In this document: piece by piece, positions 51,701 through 59,486 of the stretch | How positions within the stretch are numbered: position 1 is the first letter of the stretch | How the letters are laid out: the number at the start of each line of letters is the position of its first letter | Assembly (NCBI GenBank): GCA_964592855.1 | Contig: CAZQKI010000003.1 | Coordinates: 1 to 64,000 of the forward strand | Reading direction: 5' to 3' | Source: JAAYLN01 sp964592855 | GTDB taxonomy: Bacteria > Verrucomicrobiota > Kiritimatiellia > RFP12 > JAAYLN01 | DNA: 64,000 nt | The notes under the pieces: generated by a model | Database searches by the model: none | What the model saw: only the letters and a program-made list of their open reading frames with translations | What the model was told of the DNA's origin: nothing | Program-made: the position numbers and the translations under genes

Positions 51701-53150
51701 ACCAGGTGGAGGGATGCGTCAGCCCCAGCAGCGCACCCTGGCGGAGCAGTCCGTAGAGGGCCGCTTCGACGGCCACGGTGGCCGCCGCGAAGTAGATCCC
51801 CTTGGGCGTCGTCAGGCTCAGGGCGACGAGAAGGGCCAAGGCGAGCCCCACCAGCCCCAGATAGGGCGTCCAGACGAAGAGTTTCTGTCCCTCCTGGAGC
51901 ATCGGTGCCGACGCGATGCCGATGTTTCCGGCGACGCCCAGCACGATCACGACGATGGCGCCGACGGCGGCCAGCGGGCCCCACTTGAAGGGGTCGTCCC
52001 AGCGCTCGCTGCCGAAAACGGCGCCCAGGCAGGAGATGCCGATGGCCGCCAGCACCAGTGCGGCGAGGGTGATGTAGATTGAAGGGGCGACGAGCGGTGC
52101 CGAAAGCGTGCTCGAAACGGCGCCATTGGCGCTGAGCAGGTTGGCGAAGACGAGCAGGAGGCAACTGAGGGCGAAGCCGCCGCCCAGGATGCTCACGCCT
52201 GCTTGCCGGTGGTGCTGCGCCGACGCGAAGCGCTTCCGGAGACCCGGCCAGCAGCAGGCGAGGATCAAGACGACGCCGAAGAGCGCCGCCGAGGCCAAGC
52301 AGAGCGCCGTGTTGGGCAGCTTCATTTCGCCGAGGAGCGGCGGGTGTTTGCCAAAGCCGGGCACGGGGTTCATGGCGCCTAGCTTGAGCACGAGCGCCGT
52401 CAGCAGGAAGGGGATGCCGACGAGCAGGAAGTCGCGGAACAGGGCGATGTTGCGGAGGAAAATCACGACGACGAGCGGCAGCGCGGCCAGCAGCAGCACC
52501 TGATAGTTGGTCAGGCCGAGGCCGAAGACAAAGGCCGTGATCCAGAGAAGCTTGTCGGATGGCTGGCGCATCCAGCGGTAGGTGAGCAGCATGACCAGCA
52601 TCAGGAAGAAGGCACCGAGCGCGTAGACCTCGACGATCGTCGACTGCGACCACATGACCGGGCTGAATGCGAAGGCCAGGCTCCCTGCCACGCCCCCCGC
52701 CCAGCAGAGGATGTCTTCGCGGGAGCCATGGATGTTGTGCAGCGTCGTGCGGGTGTCGCGGAGCATGTCCGATGCGGAACGCGTGATCAGCAACGCGGTG
52801 CAGCCTGCCGCCAGCGCGCCGAAAAAGGCGGAGGCGAGGGCGATGCTCCAGGCCGGAGTGGGCTGGCCGCGGAAGGTGACAAAGCTGAAGATTCGGGCGA
52901 AAAGCCAGGAGCACATCGTCCAGATGGGATATCCGGGGGGATGCGGCACCCCGAGATAATCGCCCGCCACCGCCAATTCGCCGGAATCTTCGAGCGTGAC
53001 CGAAGGCCCAAGCGTGAAGAAATAGACGGCGAAGGAGATCAGCGTCGCGGTCCAGAAGGCCGACCAGTCGATTCTACGGAAAAAGCTCCCGGAATGGGTC
53101 TTCTTGGTGAGGTCTATCGCATCCATGTATTCGGAATCCTCAGCGGTCAT
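48753..53150 (-). CDS. DUF2723 (GT117-type) membrane protein with C-terminal TPR
   Basis: A 1465-residue protein. The start region has the DUF2723 pattern FTLGPSVTLEDSGELAVAGD and LGVPHPPGYPIWTM, with acidic ED in the first loop as in POMT-like C-type glycosyltransferases. At least 15 hydrophobic segments follow, then a large exported or lumenal region (about 930-1130) and TPR-like helices from about 1150 (RGLLREAELAYQEARLLYFV, QRYDEAIDIIDLFIQADPNN, DWQAWTDLATLYLIEGDTPR). DUF2723 proteins are thought to transfer sugars to exported proteins; the substrate here is unknown. Starts at 53150 or 53126 are possible; GAGG before 53126 favours the shorter one. Confidence 0.85.
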   Translation of the reverse strand: MTAEDSEYMDAIDLTKKTHSGSFFRRIDWSAFWTATLISFAVYFFTLGPSVTLEDSGELAVAGDYLGVPHPPGYPIWTMCSWLFARIFSFVTFRGQPTPAWSIALASAFFGALAAGCTALLITRSASDMLRDTRTTLHNIHGSREDILCWAGGVAGSLAFAFSPVMWSQSTIVEVYALGAFFLMLVMLLTYRWMRQPSDKLLWITAFVFGLGLTNYQVLLLAALPLVVVIFLRNIALFRDFLLVGIPFLLTALVLKLGAMNPVPGFGKHPPLLGEMKLPNTALCLASAALFGVVLILACCWPGLRKRFASAQHHRQAGVSILGGGFALSCLLLVFANLLSANGAVSSTLSAPLVAPSIYITLAALVLAAIGISCLGAVFGSERWDDPFKWGPLAAVGAIVVIVLGVAGNIGIASAPMLQEGQKLFVWTPYLGLVGLALALLVALSLTTPKGIYFAAATVAVEAALYGLLRQGALLGLTHPSTWWFWVPAALNFVFLAMAWLTLPNGRNVAMTVVGAELGVSFYIYMPIVSDLRNPPMNWGYPRTWEGFKHALTRGQYEKIAPTNLFAPRFLQQLGGYFTDLRVQFTLLMAPLGFLPFAAWQVRSRGDRTSLNTTRLLAGIVTLGVACLLWSVDHWVAAAAVSDQLAGLLKGLALLLLLAGGILTLSANVRPLHASLALLIVSIGFVLLGHLGSIEHIFDASRIDKLLIAGILLIGGVGGLLLLLGQCDSVIRRTLQSDNRSEWLTVGLTLIGVLGFVLAFLFKVIQAVLLYQQARSGGLTGMQVIEQWGRISTSATAGLSFFAVVLTLILAATIILFHYHLRKREIIDFSLDHVSQQWLIATVAAFLVMSVLLIVLANPKGDLQDTFIQKVKFISSHGLYAIWIGYGLVFALATLDMLLANLARRFAPDSNAGAPDRHGRQFTAIAMGIAIVLTLALPLIPIHQNYTNERMIFEFGGAEQNGHDYGWQFGNFQLRGADAITEELDADEEPLPNPGYPPAMGPNAVFFGGTDPGRFVPTYMIYSAHVREDVFLITQNALADNTYMSVMRDLYGDRIWIPTPDESASAFQIYVEEVQSGNRPKNADLVIENGRVQVSGALGVMEINGILCEMIFRYNKARHPFYIEESYVIPWMYPYLSPHGLIMKINNDPAPLTPNIVRDDLDFWDWYVRRLTRNDRYRRDVVALKSFSKLRSAIAGLYGARGLLREAELAYQEARLLYFVSPEANFRLVQEVLLRQQRYDEAIDIIDLFIQADPNNDRGLGFRNFVTDIRDKQKRIAELIGQIKPGQIPEFAVATELAGLYRDMGNADAAAHLLLPCLDNPKLTVREAYELGMMLDSLKSPAGAVRAIDVVMASIPENAPADLFLNIARIYANAQESKKMIAPLSRYLAQRPGDWQAWTDLATLYLIEGDTPRAQTALRKSIELGKEKALQIIEGNPQLRQLAIPMLQQGLIPNVSPGTGLGLRY

Positions 53151-53211
53151 AAAACATTAGAAACCAAAAGTATACAAGGCGCTTTGCCGCGCGGCAAGCA
53201 CGGATGCCGCT

Positions 53212-53278
53212 GCGTGAAACGTGAGGCTTGAAACGTGAGGCGTGAAACGTGAAACGTGAATCGTGGGGCGTGAAACGT
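53212..53278. repeat. Tandem GTGAAACGTGAGGC repeat
   Basis: Imperfect tandem copies of GTGAAACGTGAGGC / TTGAAACGTGAGGC and the shorter GTGAAAC. It runs up to the stop codon of the monooxygenase gene. A GC hairpin (GCTTTGCCGC/GCGGCAAGC, 53181-53199) lies beside it. No gene is present. Confidence 0.6.
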
Positions 53279-53577
53279 CATGCCGGGCGCAGCTTGCGGA
53301 CCGCCACGGAGACGCGAAGCGACGTGGCGATCGGAAAAAAGGCCTTCATGTGCGGGGCCTCCATATGGGCCCTGAGATGGGCGTCGCTTTCCCACTGCTC
53401 GATCAGCGTGAAGCAATCGGGGTCGGGTGGCAGCGTGCCCCCTTCGATGTCCGCGCAGAGCTGGTACTGGATGCACCCGGCCTCGGCAAGGACGGAGGGA
53501 CGCGTTTTGTTGAACAGTTCCAGAAAGGCCTGACGGCATCCGGGCTTGATCTGCATGGTGACGACGAGATGAATCAT
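53278..53577 (-). CDS. Antibiotic-biosynthesis-monooxygenase (ABM) family protein
   Basis: The 99-residue protein has the dimeric ferredoxin-like ABM fold: VVTMQIKPGCRQAFLELFNK, then EAGCIQYQLCADIE, PDCFTLIEQWESDAHLRAHM, with a closing strand. Members include quinol monooxygenases and autoinducer-2 degrading LsrG; substrates vary. AGGAG six to ten bases upstream sets the ATG at 53577. It follows the URO-D-like gene, with about 65 bases between, on the same strand. Confidence 0.82.
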   Translation of the reverse strand: MIHLVVTMQIKPGCRQAFLELFNKTRPSVLAEAGCIQYQLCADIEGGTLPPDPDCFTLIEQWESDAHLRAHMEAPHMKAFFPIATSLRVSVAVRKLRPA

Positions 53578-53643
53578 GGTTTTCTCCTGATGAGGCTCAA
53601 GCTTACACAATCGGACGGGACGGGGCAATAGTGCTGTGCGTCC

Positions 53644-54822
53644 CTAAAGCCCGCATTTAACGGGCGCCTCGCGATAGAATCGGAACCCTTCGATCAGGGT
53701 CTTCATGTTGTCCAGCGGCACACCGGGTGCGATGGAACTGGAGCAGCCGAGCATCAGTCCGACCTTGGGACCCTTCGCCACCAGCCAGTCCATCTCGCGG
53801 CGGACATCGGCGGGCGTTCCGTGCGGCAGGGTGGTGGTGACCGAGACGCCGGCGATGATGAACAGACCGTCGCCGTCACGGGTCTTCATTCTGCAGATCT
53901 TCTCGTAGTCCATGCCGTCCTCGTACTGAAAGCCCTGGAATCCGCCCAGGCCGCATTCGAGCAGGCGCGGCACCATCGCCATCAGGTTGCCGTCGCAATG
54001 CCAGATCAGCCGGATGCCGGCATCGAGCAGCGGCTGGATCGAGCGGGCGAAATGGGGAAACCAGAGCCGGTCCAGCGTCTTCACATCGACCAGCGTGCCG
54101 CGCGAGTCGGCCATGTCGTGGTCCAGCCGCAGCAGCCTGGGCAGTCCCCCTTCAATGATCGCCCGCGCGGCGATGCGGTTCAAAACCACGGCCAGGTCGG
54201 CGTTGAGCCGGAAACCGCGCTCGATGACCTCGGGGTAGAGCGCATAGGCCATGAAGTAGTTGGCGTAGCCGTAAAGGCCATACATGAACCCCGGAAAATT
54301 AAAAAATCCGCCATAGGGCCCTTTGAGCATGTTCATCCCGAAGAGTTCCTGCACCTTGACTTCGCCGCTGATGCGCTGCCGCACCTCCGCGTCGGCGTTG
54401 GCCTCGCACTCGCGCTTCCGCCGCTCCCATGCCGGAAAGACGAACTGCTCCATGTGCGACACCGCCGCCTCGGGCGAGTCGATCACCAGCCCGTCGCGCA
54501 CGAGTGCTTCGGCCCCGGTTGTGGCGCCGCGAACGGTATCCGACCCGAAGCCCTGGTCCCGCATGCTCAGCGGATTCTCGGGGATCCACTGGTCGATGAA
54601 GCAGACGCCGGACGCGAGCGAGAATTCGCGGTAGACGCGAACCGGCTCCTTTTCATAGCTGCCCGGCGGGTTGCCGGAGAGCGCTTCCAGATGCGACCAC
54701 TGCATGTCGTTCAGGATCCAAGAGGGAATTCCCCGGGTCGGACGGAGGGCGATGGTGTCCAGCGCCAGTTGCGCGTTGCCGTGCCATTGGTTGGCGAAGG
54801 CGCGGAAATCGGTGGGCTCCAT
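53644..54822 (-). CDS. URO-D/corrinoid-methyltransferase-like protein
   Basis: A 392-residue TIM-barrel protein of the uroporphyrinogen-decarboxylase superfamily. Recognisable parts are IPSWILNDMQWSHLEALSG, FDQ-type start of the barrel, IRLIWHCDGNLMAMVPRLLE (His-Cys of the zinc-type site) and LLECGLGGFQGFQYEDGMDY. HCDGN matches the HxCG/H-D-N pattern of methylcobamide:CoM methyltransferase relatives rather than heme-pathway HemE, which lacks such Cys. A methyl-transfer or sugar-related role is likely. The ATG 54822 follows the Gfo/Idh gene by 67 bases of repeat-rich DNA. A decayed relative occurs at 231-392. Confidence 0.7.
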   Translation of the reverse strand: MEPTDFRAFANQWHGNAQLALDTIALRPTRGIPSWILNDMQWSHLEALSGNPPGSYEKEPVRVYREFSLASGVCFIDQWIPENPLSMRDQGFGSDTVRGATTGAEALVRDGLVIDSPEAAVSHMEQFVFPAWERRKRECEANADAEVRQRISGEVKVQELFGMNMLKGPYGGFFNFPGFMYGLYGYANYFMAYALYPEVIERGFRLNADLAVVLNRIAARAIIEGGLPRLLRLDHDMADSRGTLVDVKTLDRLWFPHFARSIQPLLDAGIRLIWHCDGNLMAMVPRLLECGLGGFQGFQYEDGMDYEKICRMKTRDGDGLFIIAGVSVTTTLPHGTPADVRREMDWLVAKGPKVGLMLGCSSSIAPGVPLDNMKTLIEGFRFYREAPVKCGL

Positions 54823-54846
54823 GGGGTGCGTTACCTCTTTCGAATG

Positions 54847-54880
54847 GGTCGGATCGGTCGGATCGGTCGGATCCGCCTGA
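54847..54880. repeat. GGTCGGATC tandem repeat
   Basis: Three or more copies of GGTCGGATC followed by CGCCTGATCC. It is similar to 1108-1140. It lies between the Gfo/Idh and URO-D-like genes, within their likely common transcript. Confidence 0.55.
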
Positions 54881-54889
54881 TCCGCCAAG

Positions 54890-56167
54890 TCACTTTCCGG
54901 TGTAGCCCTGCTTCTTCCACTGCTTCCGGGCGTTCGCGAGCGCCTGGGCCGGAGGCTTGACCTCGCCCAAAATGCTGGGCGGGGGCTGGTCGGGCGCCAG
55001 CGCGGCCTGCGCCGGGAAGGGCGACCAGTGATCATCCTGATATTCGCGCCGGATGACCTCGGAGCTGAAGTCGGGCACGTCAAATGGCGCGCCGTCCACC
55101 AGCGCGCTCTTCCAGGCCAGGATGCCGACGCTGCTCATCGCCACGCCGCGGTAGACGTCGAGATAGGGCGGCGTGCCGGAGCGGATCGCATTGGCGAACG
55201 CGAAGTTCGTCCAGAAATCGCCGCCGCCGTGCCCGGCCCGGGAGGCGAGATCGCCATGCTCGGGCCAGTCGGGCGCATAGGTGCGCTCGACGGGCTGGCC
55301 CGGCGCGCGCTGCCAGTGGTCGTGCCAGACACGCACCTGGCCGGGGCCGAAGTAGCCCGGCCCGCGGGTGGTCTCCATGGCCCCCTTGTCCCCCTGCACC
55401 CGCGTCCAGTTGCTGTGCCCGGGCAACATCAGCCCGAAGATGCGGAAGACGGCGCCGTTGTCCATGCGGCAGAGGATCACGGAGCCGGGGTCGGCCACGC
55501 GCGCAGTCTCCGCGTCCACCTCGCGGCGGGCGATGGAAAGACCGTTCACCGTCACGGGCATGCGGTCGGTGATCATCATCAGCGGCGCCAGGGCGTGGGT
55601 GCAATAGTAAGTCGACGGGAGCCAGTTGCGCCAGTGATTCACGCCCGGCGAGATTCGGAGCCGGTCGGTCGGGGCCATCGGGTGGTTGTATTCGCCCTCG
55701 GCGTAGGTGACCTCGCCGATTTCGCCCGTCTGGTAGAGTCGGCGCATCTCCAGATGGAACTGCGTGTAGGGGTAGTTCTCGGCCAGCATGTAGGTCTTGC
55801 CGCTCTTCTCGACGGCGCGGCAGAGAGCCACCCCCTCGGCGAGCGTTCCGTTGCACGAGGTTTCGCTCATCACATGCTTGCCGGCCGCCAGGGCCTTGAT
55901 GGCGAAAGGGGCGTGCTCGTTGAAGTAGTTGGCCAGAACCACGGCGTCCATGTCGTGCTCGAGAAACTTGTCGTAGTCGGTGTACGTGGCCACACCGAAG
56001 CGCTTGCCCGCTTCGACCAGCTTCTCCTCCCAGGTGTCGCACAGGGCCACCAGTTTCATCCCGACCAGGTCGGTCGCTCCCGAGGCAAAACTCTGGCCAC
56101 GCCCCACGCCGATCACGCCCACGCGGATCGTCTTTTGACGCTTCGTTGTCTTCGTTGTCGTTGTCAT
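54890..56167 (-). CDS. Gfo/Idh/MocA-family NAD(P)-dependent oxidoreductase
   Basis: The 425-residue protein has the Rossmann start IRVGVIGVGRGQSFASGA, then LVALCDTWEEKLVEAGKRFG, the DAVVLANYFNEHAPFAIKAL strand-turn, and the GKHVMSETSCNG pattern that replaces the family's EKP with SET. The catalytic-domain region includes LAENYPYTQFHLEMRRLYQT and GEYNHPM. These enzymes act on sugars, inositols or related hydroxy compounds. It has no TAT signal, although many PVC homologues do. GGGGAG precedes ATG 56167. Its upstream region is interrupted by the assembly gap. Confidence 0.85.
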   Translation of the reverse strand: MTTTTKTTKRQKTIRVGVIGVGRGQSFASGATDLVGMKLVALCDTWEEKLVEAGKRFGVATYTDYDKFLEHDMDAVVLANYFNEHAPFAIKALAAGKHVMSETSCNGTLAEGVALCRAVEKSGKTYMLAENYPYTQFHLEMRRLYQTGEIGEVTYAEGEYNHPMAPTDRLRISPGVNHWRNWLPSTYYCTHALAPLMMITDRMPVTVNGLSIARREVDAETARVADPGSVILCRMDNGAVFRIFGLMLPGHSNWTRVQGDKGAMETTRGPGYFGPGQVRVWHDHWQRAPGQPVERTYAPDWPEHGDLASRAGHGGGDFWTNFAFANAIRSGTPPYLDVYRGVAMSSVGILAWKSALVDGAPFDVPDFSSEVIRREYQDDHWSPFPAQAALAPDQPPPSILGEVKPPAQALANARKQWKKQGYTGK

Positions 56168-56188
56168 TGCGATTCTCCCCAGCTCCCA

Positions 56189-56243
56189 AAACATGCAATT
56201 ATCTTACTGGCGCGCGGCTTATGCAATGCAAATCGGTGTCCGG
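56189..56243 (+). repeat. Left copy of a 55-base identical contig end
   Basis: The 55 bases beginning AAACATGCAATTATCTTACT are identical to 56344-56398 and lie directly against the N run. This is the pattern left when two contig ends sharing one k-mer are scaffolded without being merged. Confidence 0.9.
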
Positions 56244-56343
56244 NNNNNNNNNNNNNNNNNNNNNNNNNNNNNNNNNNNNNNNNNNNNNNNNNNNNNNNNN
56301 NNNNNNNNNNNNNNNNNNNNNNNNNNNNNNNNNNNNNNNNNNN
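56244..56343. other. Assembly gap of 100 N
   Basis: Exactly 100 N between two identical 55-base ends. The length is the customary placeholder for unknown gap size. Genes on either side may therefore be further apart or, more likely, directly joined with a single copy of the 55-mer. Confidence 0.98.
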
Positions 56344-56398
56344 AAACATGCAATTATCTTACTGGCGCGCGGCTTATGCAATGCAAATCGGTGTCCGG
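56344..56398 (+). repeat. Right copy of a 55-base identical contig end
   Basis: Identical to 56189-56243 (ending AAATCGGTGTCCGG). It precedes the conserved unknown gene at 56471 by about 70 bases. Confidence 0.9.
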
Positions 56399-56470
56399 CA
56401 GGCGAGCGCTTGCGCTTGACGCTTTTTCATGGCTGTGGGATGATGTCCGCACTTCTTGGAGATGATTCTC

Positions 56471-56956
56471 ATGACTCTCAACGATCAACAAAAGCAGGAT
56501 GTCCGCAACTGGGTCGAATCTGGCACCAGTCTGTCGGATGTGCAAAAGCGTCTGCTGGCTGAACACCAGATATCCATGACCTACATGGACGTGCGCCTCT
56601 TGGTGCTGGAACTCGGCGTGCAGGTCAAGGACAAGCCGGCCGCGAAGCCCATCATCCCGGCCCAGCCCGACGCCCCCGCAGGCGCGGATGACGCAGCCGA
56701 TGCCGGTGAAACCCTCCCCGACGATGCCGCGGCTCCGGGCGGCCTGTCGCTCACGCTGGATCGGGTCGTCCAGGCCGGCGCGATGGCCAGCGGTACCGTG
56801 ACCTTTTCGGATGGCGTGACGGCCAAGTGGATGCTCGACCAGATGGGGCGCCTCGGGCTCTCGTCGGTCAGCACCCCCGGCTACCGTCCCTCGCCGGAGG
56901 ATGTCCAGGCCTTCCAAAGCGAACTGCAGCACAAGCTCAGCTCTCGGGGTTACTAA
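56471..56956 (+). CDS. Conserved protein of unknown function next to proC
   Basis: The 161-residue protein has a helical N-terminal region (TLNDQQKQDVRNWVESGTSL, SDVQKRLLAEHQISMTYMDV, then RLLVLELG) that looks like a helix-turn-helix-type or docking domain. An acidic Ala/Pro linker follows (about 65-95), and a C-terminal beta-rich region (LSLTLDRVVQAGAMASGTVT, FSDGVTAKWMLDQMGRLGLS). The MTYMDVRLLVLELG segment is, from memory, recurrent in Verrucomicrobiota-related genomes. GGAG lies nine bases before ATG 56471. It precedes proC by 19 bases and may be co-transcribed. No function can be given. Confidence 0.7.
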   Translation: MTLNDQQKQDVRNWVESGTSLSDVQKRLLAEHQISMTYMDVRLLVLELGVQVKDKPAAKPIIPAQPDAPAGADDAADAGETLPDDAAAPGGLSLTLDRVVQAGAMASGTVTFSDGVTAKWMLDQMGRLGLSSVSTPGYRPSPEDVQAFQSELQHKLSSRGY

Positions 56957-56975
56957 TCGCGATGCGGGTACCGAC

Positions 56976-57782
56976 ATGAGCATGATTGGTTTTCTGGGTG
57001 CCGGCAAGATGGGCGAGGCGATTTTGGCCGCGCTCATTCGCGGCAAGCAGGCCGGCGCCAGGCAGATTCTGGCGTGCGATGTGGCGGCGGATCGCCTGGA
57101 GCAGATCCGGCAGCGCCATCGCATCCAGGTCACGTCGCATCCGCTGGCGCTGGCGGCGGCCTGCGACATCATCTTCCTGGCGGTCAAGCCGCAGGATCTC
57201 GATGCGGCGCTCGCCGCATTGGCGCCCGATCTCACCAAGCGGCACCTCCTGATCTCCATCGCCGCCGGGAAGACCGTCGCGCGCGTGCAGGAACTCTCCG
57301 GCGGGCGGGCGCGCGTCGTGCGCGTGATGCCCAATCTGAATGTCAGCGTCGGCGAAGGCCTCTGCGCCTTCACGCTCGGCACGGGCGCGCGTGCGGGGGA
57401 TCGGAAGCGGGTTGCGGCCCTGCTGGGATGCTGCGGCCAGGTGGCGGAACTCGAGGAGCGCCATTTCGACGGCGTGACGGCGCTGAGTGGATCGGGGCCG
57501 GCTTTCTTCGCTTACCTCATGCAGGCCATGGCCGACGCGGCCGAAGGCCTGGGACTTCCGTCCGACGCCGCACGTCTGCTGGCCAATCAAACGATGCTGG
57601 GCACCGGCCGCTATCTGCGCGAGACCGGACAGGAGCCCGCGGCCTTCATTCAGGCGGTCTGCTCGCCCAAGGGGACCACGGCGGCGGGCATGGCCGTCCT
57701 CGAGAAGTCCACGGTCCGGGCCGTGCTCGGACGGACGATTCAGGCGGCCGCCCGGCGGAGCCGTGAATTGAATAAGGGTTGA
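56976..57782 (+). CDS. proC: Pyrroline-5-carboxylate reductase
   Basis: The 268-residue enzyme makes proline from pyrroline-5-carboxylate with NAD(P)H. Motifs: MIGFLGAGKMGEAILAALIR for the dinucleotide fold, IIFLAVKPQDLDAALAAL, LISIAAGKTVARVQEL, VRVMPNLNVSVGEG, and the C-terminal FDGVTALSGSGPAFFAYLMQ with SPKGTTAAGMAVLEK. Length and motif order are normal. ATG 56976 starts at the Rossmann strand. The next gene, an Lrp-type regulator, begins 30 bases downstream. Confidence 0.94.
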   Translation: MSMIGFLGAGKMGEAILAALIRGKQAGARQILACDVAADRLEQIRQRHRIQVTSHPLALAAACDIIFLAVKPQDLDAALAALAPDLTKRHLLISIAAGKTVARVQELSGGRARVVRVMPNLNVSVGEGLCAFTLGTGARAGDRKRVAALLGCCGQVAELEERHFDGVTALSGSGPAFFAYLMQAMADAAEGLGLPSDAARLLANQTMLGTGRYLRETGQEPAAFIQAVCSPKGTTAAGMAVLEKSTVRAVLGRTIQAAARRSRELNKG

Positions 57783-57812
57783 TTTTTTTTCGACGCGGAG
57801 AGGTGGGGAATT

Positions 57813-58292
57813 ATGGATCGTCTGCTGGAATTGCTGAAGACCAATGCGCGTGCGCCGCTGGATAGCCTGGCGCAACAACTCGGAGAATCGCCCGAGGCGG
57901 TCGCCGCACGCGTTGCGGACTACGAGAAGCGCGGCGTGATCCGGGGGTATCAGACCGTGATCGACACCGAGCGGGTGGACGACGGCAGCGTCCGCGCGGT
58001 GATCGAACTGCGCATCCGCCCCGCGCAGGATGGCGGCTTCGACCGCCTCGCCAATCGCGTCGGTCGCTTCGACCAGGTCGAATCGATGTTCTTGATGTCG
58101 GGGGGATTCGACCTGCTGCTGTTCGTCAAGGGGCGCAACCTCCAGGAGGTGGCGCAGTTCGTGAGCTCGAAGCTGGCCAATATGGAGGGTGTGCTCTCCA
58201 CCTCGACGCATTTTATGTTGAAGACCTACAAGGACCAGGGCGTCCTGTTGGAGAGTGTGGACCATGATGAACGACTGCAAGTCGCCCCGTGA
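57813..58292 (+). CDS. Lrp/AsnC-family transcriptional regulator
   Basis: The 159-residue protein has an N-terminal winged helix (LLELLKTNARAPLDSLAQQL, then SPEAVAARVADYEKRGVIRG) and a C-terminal RAM ligand-binding ferredoxin-like domain (RAVIELRIRPAQDGGFDRLA; FLMSGGFDLLLFVKGRNLQE; STHFMLKTYKDQGVLL). Such regulators respond to amino acids and often control adjacent amino-acid genes. Its gene overlaps the aminotransferase gene by 29 bases, so the pair is translationally coupled. Control of that aminotransferase and perhaps of proC is plausible. Confidence 0.9.
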   Translation: MDRLLELLKTNARAPLDSLAQQLGESPEAVAARVADYEKRGVIRGYQTVIDTERVDDGSVRAVIELRIRPAQDGGFDRLANRVGRFDQVESMFLMSGGFDLLLFVKGRNLQEVAQFVSSKLANMEGVLSTSTHFMLKTYKDQGVLLESVDHDERLQVAP

Positions 58293-59457
58293 TTTTGTCG
58301 CGCCGCATGTACGCGATCTGCCCCGCTCCGGTATCCGTGATTTCTTCGATATCGTCGCGACGCGGAATGACATCATCAGCCTGGGCATCGGCGAACCCGA
58401 CTTCGTGACGCCGTGGCATATCCGCGAAACGGCCATCGCCGCCCTTGAACATGGCGCGACGCGCTACACCGCGAATCTGGGTCTCGGGGAACTGCGCAAG
58501 GCGGTGACCCGCTACCTGAAACGCTCGTACGACGGCCTGGCCTACGACTGGCAGACCGAGACGATGATCACCGTCGGCGTGAGCGAAGCCCTCGACCTCG
58601 CCATCCGCGCGACCCTCTCGCCGGGCGACGAAGTGCTCTACCACGAGCCCTGCTTTGTCGCCTATGCGCCCTTGATACGGATGGCGCACGGCGTGCCGGT
58701 CGCCATCGAGACCTACGCCAAGGATGAGTTCCGGCTGACGCGGCAGGCGCTGGAAGCCAAGGTCACGCCCCGCACGCGCGCCTTGCTCATCAACTTTCCC
58801 TGCAATCCGACCGGTGCGGTGCTGGACGCCGACGACGCGGCGATGATCGCCGAGTTTGTCCGCGAGCACGATCTGCTGCTGCTGACGGACGAAGTCTACT
58901 CGGAACTCACCTATGAAGTCCCCCGTGTTTCGGTGGCGAACCAGCCGGGCATCCGCGATCGCCTCGTCTTTCTCGGCGGCTTCTCCAAGGCTTGGGCCAT
59001 GACCGGCTTTCGACTGGGCTTTGTCTGCGCCCCCTCCAACCTGCTGGAGGCGATGATGAAGGTCCATCAGTTCGGCATGATGTGCGCCCCCGTGGTCAGC
59101 CAGAAGGCTGGCATCGAGGCGCTGGACAACGGGTGGGACGATATCGCCGCGATGCGCGATTCGTACCGCGACCGCCGCAACCTGATGTGCGCCGCCTTTG
59201 CTCAGATGGGGCTGGACTGCTACGTGCCGCAGGGCGCCTTCTACGCCTTTCCCTCCATCCGCAGCACCGGGCTCACCTCCAAGGATTTCGCCATGCGCTT
59301 CCTGAACGAGGAGGCGGTCGCCTGCGTGCCGGGTTCAGCCTTTGGCGCCTGCGGCGAGGGCTACCTGCGCTGTGCCTATGCGACGGACATCGATCAGATC
59401 CGCGAGGCTATGGTCCGGATGGCGCGCTTTGTCGCGCGTGTCCGACCCGGGACATGA
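58264..59457 (+). CDS. PLP-dependent class I/II aminotransferase
   Basis: The 397-residue enzyme has the AspC-fold motifs: ISLGIGEPDFVTPWHIRETA, TRYTANLGLGELRKAVTRYL, LINFPCNPTGAVLDADD, the Asp and Tyr in LLLTDEVYSELTYE, and the PLP lysine in GGFSKAWAMTGFRLGF (near residue 242). It transfers an amino group between an amino acid and a 2-oxo acid; the exact pair is not clear. GGAGAG at 58250-58255 favours ATG 58264. It overlaps and follows the Lrp-type gene. Confidence 0.9.
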   Translation: MMNDCKSPRDFVAPHVRDLPRSGIRDFFDIVATRNDIISLGIGEPDFVTPWHIRETAIAALEHGATRYTANLGLGELRKAVTRYLKRSYDGLAYDWQTETMITVGVSEALDLAIRATLSPGDEVLYHEPCFVAYAPLIRMAHGVPVAIETYAKDEFRLTRQALEAKVTPRTRALLINFPCNPTGAVLDADDAAMIAEFVREHDLLLLTDEVYSELTYEVPRVSVANQPGIRDRLVFLGGFSKAWAMTGFRLGFVCAPSNLLEAMMKVHQFGMMCAPVVSQKAGIEALDNGWDDIAAMRDSYRDRRNLMCAAFAQMGLDCYVPQGAFYAFPSIRSTGLTSKDFAMRFLNEEAVACVPGSAFGACGEGYLRCAYATDIDQIREAMVRMARFVARVRPGT

Positions 59458-59486
59458 GTCCGGCGAGAGGGAGAAACTAGACTGCA

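Noticed and set aside
53212..53278. Possible CRISPR or iteron origin
   Set aside because: It is an imperfect short tandem repeat with no spacers, no DnaA boxes and no replication gene nearby.
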